Positions 5,152 to 5,345 of a stretch of 5,345 nucleotides of DNA are shown piece after piece. Every line of letters starts with the position of its first letter. The stretch's first letter is position 1. The notes under the pieces are model-generated. The model worked only from the letters and a program-made list of their open reading frames with translations. It was not told where the DNA came from and did not search any database. The DNA is taken from NCBI GenBank assembly GCA_900313855.1, contig OMSZ01000277.1:1-5345 (forward strand), given 5' to 3'. This DNA is from an uncultured Eubacteriales bacterium. Its GTDB lineage: Bacteria; Bacillota; Clostridia; Lachnospirales; Lachnospiraceae. The translations under genes and the position numbers were made by a program.

Positions 5152-5345
5152 ATGAAAAAGAAAATAAGAAAAACATTTGCTTTATTGGCAACTGCTGTTA
5201 TGGGAATGGTCTTATTTACAGGATGTGGAGCAGCAAGCTCACCGAGCAGCTCCGGAGAAACGGCTGAAAAGAAAGAGTCGGCTGAAGACGAAGGAAATTT
5301 TGACGGAACAGTATCAATTGCAGGAATCGCACCGCTTACAGGAAG
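5152..5345 (+). CDS. ABC transporter substrate-binding lipoprotein, LivJ/LivK-like (5' end only)
   Basis: Only the first 64 codons are present and the gene runs off the window. MKKKIRK forms a positive N-region, followed by a hydrophobic stretch (about residues 9-23) and the lipobox-like FTGC with C25 as the predicted lipidated cysteine. A phenylalanine at -3 is less common than leucine but acceptable. Residues 26-51 are a Ser/Ala/Glu/Lys-rich linker typical of membrane-anchored Gram-positive binding proteins. Residues 53-63 read TVSIAGIAPLT, followed by G64, which resembles the opening strand (I-x-I-G-x-xx-PLTG) of periplasmic-binding-protein type I components of branched-chain amino acid transporters. 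The protein would sit on the outer face of the cell membrane and deliver a ligand to a permease, probably encoded downstream. The lipoprotein call is strong. The LivJ/LivK assignment depends on about a dozen residues, and the ligand is unknown. Confidence 0.75.
   Translation, partial: MKKKIRKTFALLATAVMGMVLFTGCGAASSPSSSGETAEKKESAEDEGNFDGTVSIAGIAPLTG

Noticed and set aside
1..5345. CRISPR arrays, tRNA or rRNA genes, insertion sequences, phage genes
   Set aside because: No spaced direct repeats, no cloverleaf-like segments, no transposase or integrase motifs were seen; nearly all of the window is ordinary coding sequence.

Overview
The window looks like chromosomal DNA of an AT-rich, low-GC Gram-positive bacterium, most likely a clostridial gut or rumen type such as Lachnospiraceae. 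This is inferred from strong AGGAGG-type ribosome binding sites, A/T-rich third codon positions, a Gram-positive style lipoprotein signal and the mix of families. No species marker is present, so the placement is only inference. All recognisable genes lie on the plus strand.

Layout. (1) Positions 1-3101 hold one tight run of genes: the last 41 codons of a LamB/YcsF protein (5-oxoprolinase subunit A, PxpA-like), a DUF4392 protein (the C-terminal domain family of D-glutamate cyclase), a class IV PLP aminotransferase with the substrate-binding signature of D-amino acid aminotransferase, and a PucR-family regulator. Gaps are 4, 48 and 24 bases, so they are probably one transcript whose promoter lies upstream of the window. 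(2) Positions 3102-3276 are a 175-base intergenic region with a perfect 16-bp palindrome right after the regulator, nested inverted repeats, and a good intrinsic terminator at 3191-3234. (3) Positions 3277-4374 encode an iron-containing alcohol dehydrogenase, followed by a long, almost perfect hairpin at 4394-4435. (4) Positions 4460-5077 encode a cytidylate-kinase-like protein. (5) From 5152 to the window edge is the start of a lipoprotein that looks like a LivJ/LivK-type (branched-chain amino acid class) ABC transporter substrate-binding protein.

How the genes may work together. The first three enzymes fit a chemically sensible route. A D-amino acid aminotransferase moves the amino group of a D-amino acid onto 2-oxoglutarate to give D-glutamate. 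D-glutamate cyclase turns this into 5-oxo-D-proline. A 5-oxoprolinase then opens the ring to glutamate. The PucR protein is the natural candidate regulator, and the lipoprotein could belong to a linked uptake system. The roles of the alcohol dehydrogenase and the kinase-like protein in this scheme are unknown. The family assignments are well supported by visible motifs; the pathway is inference.
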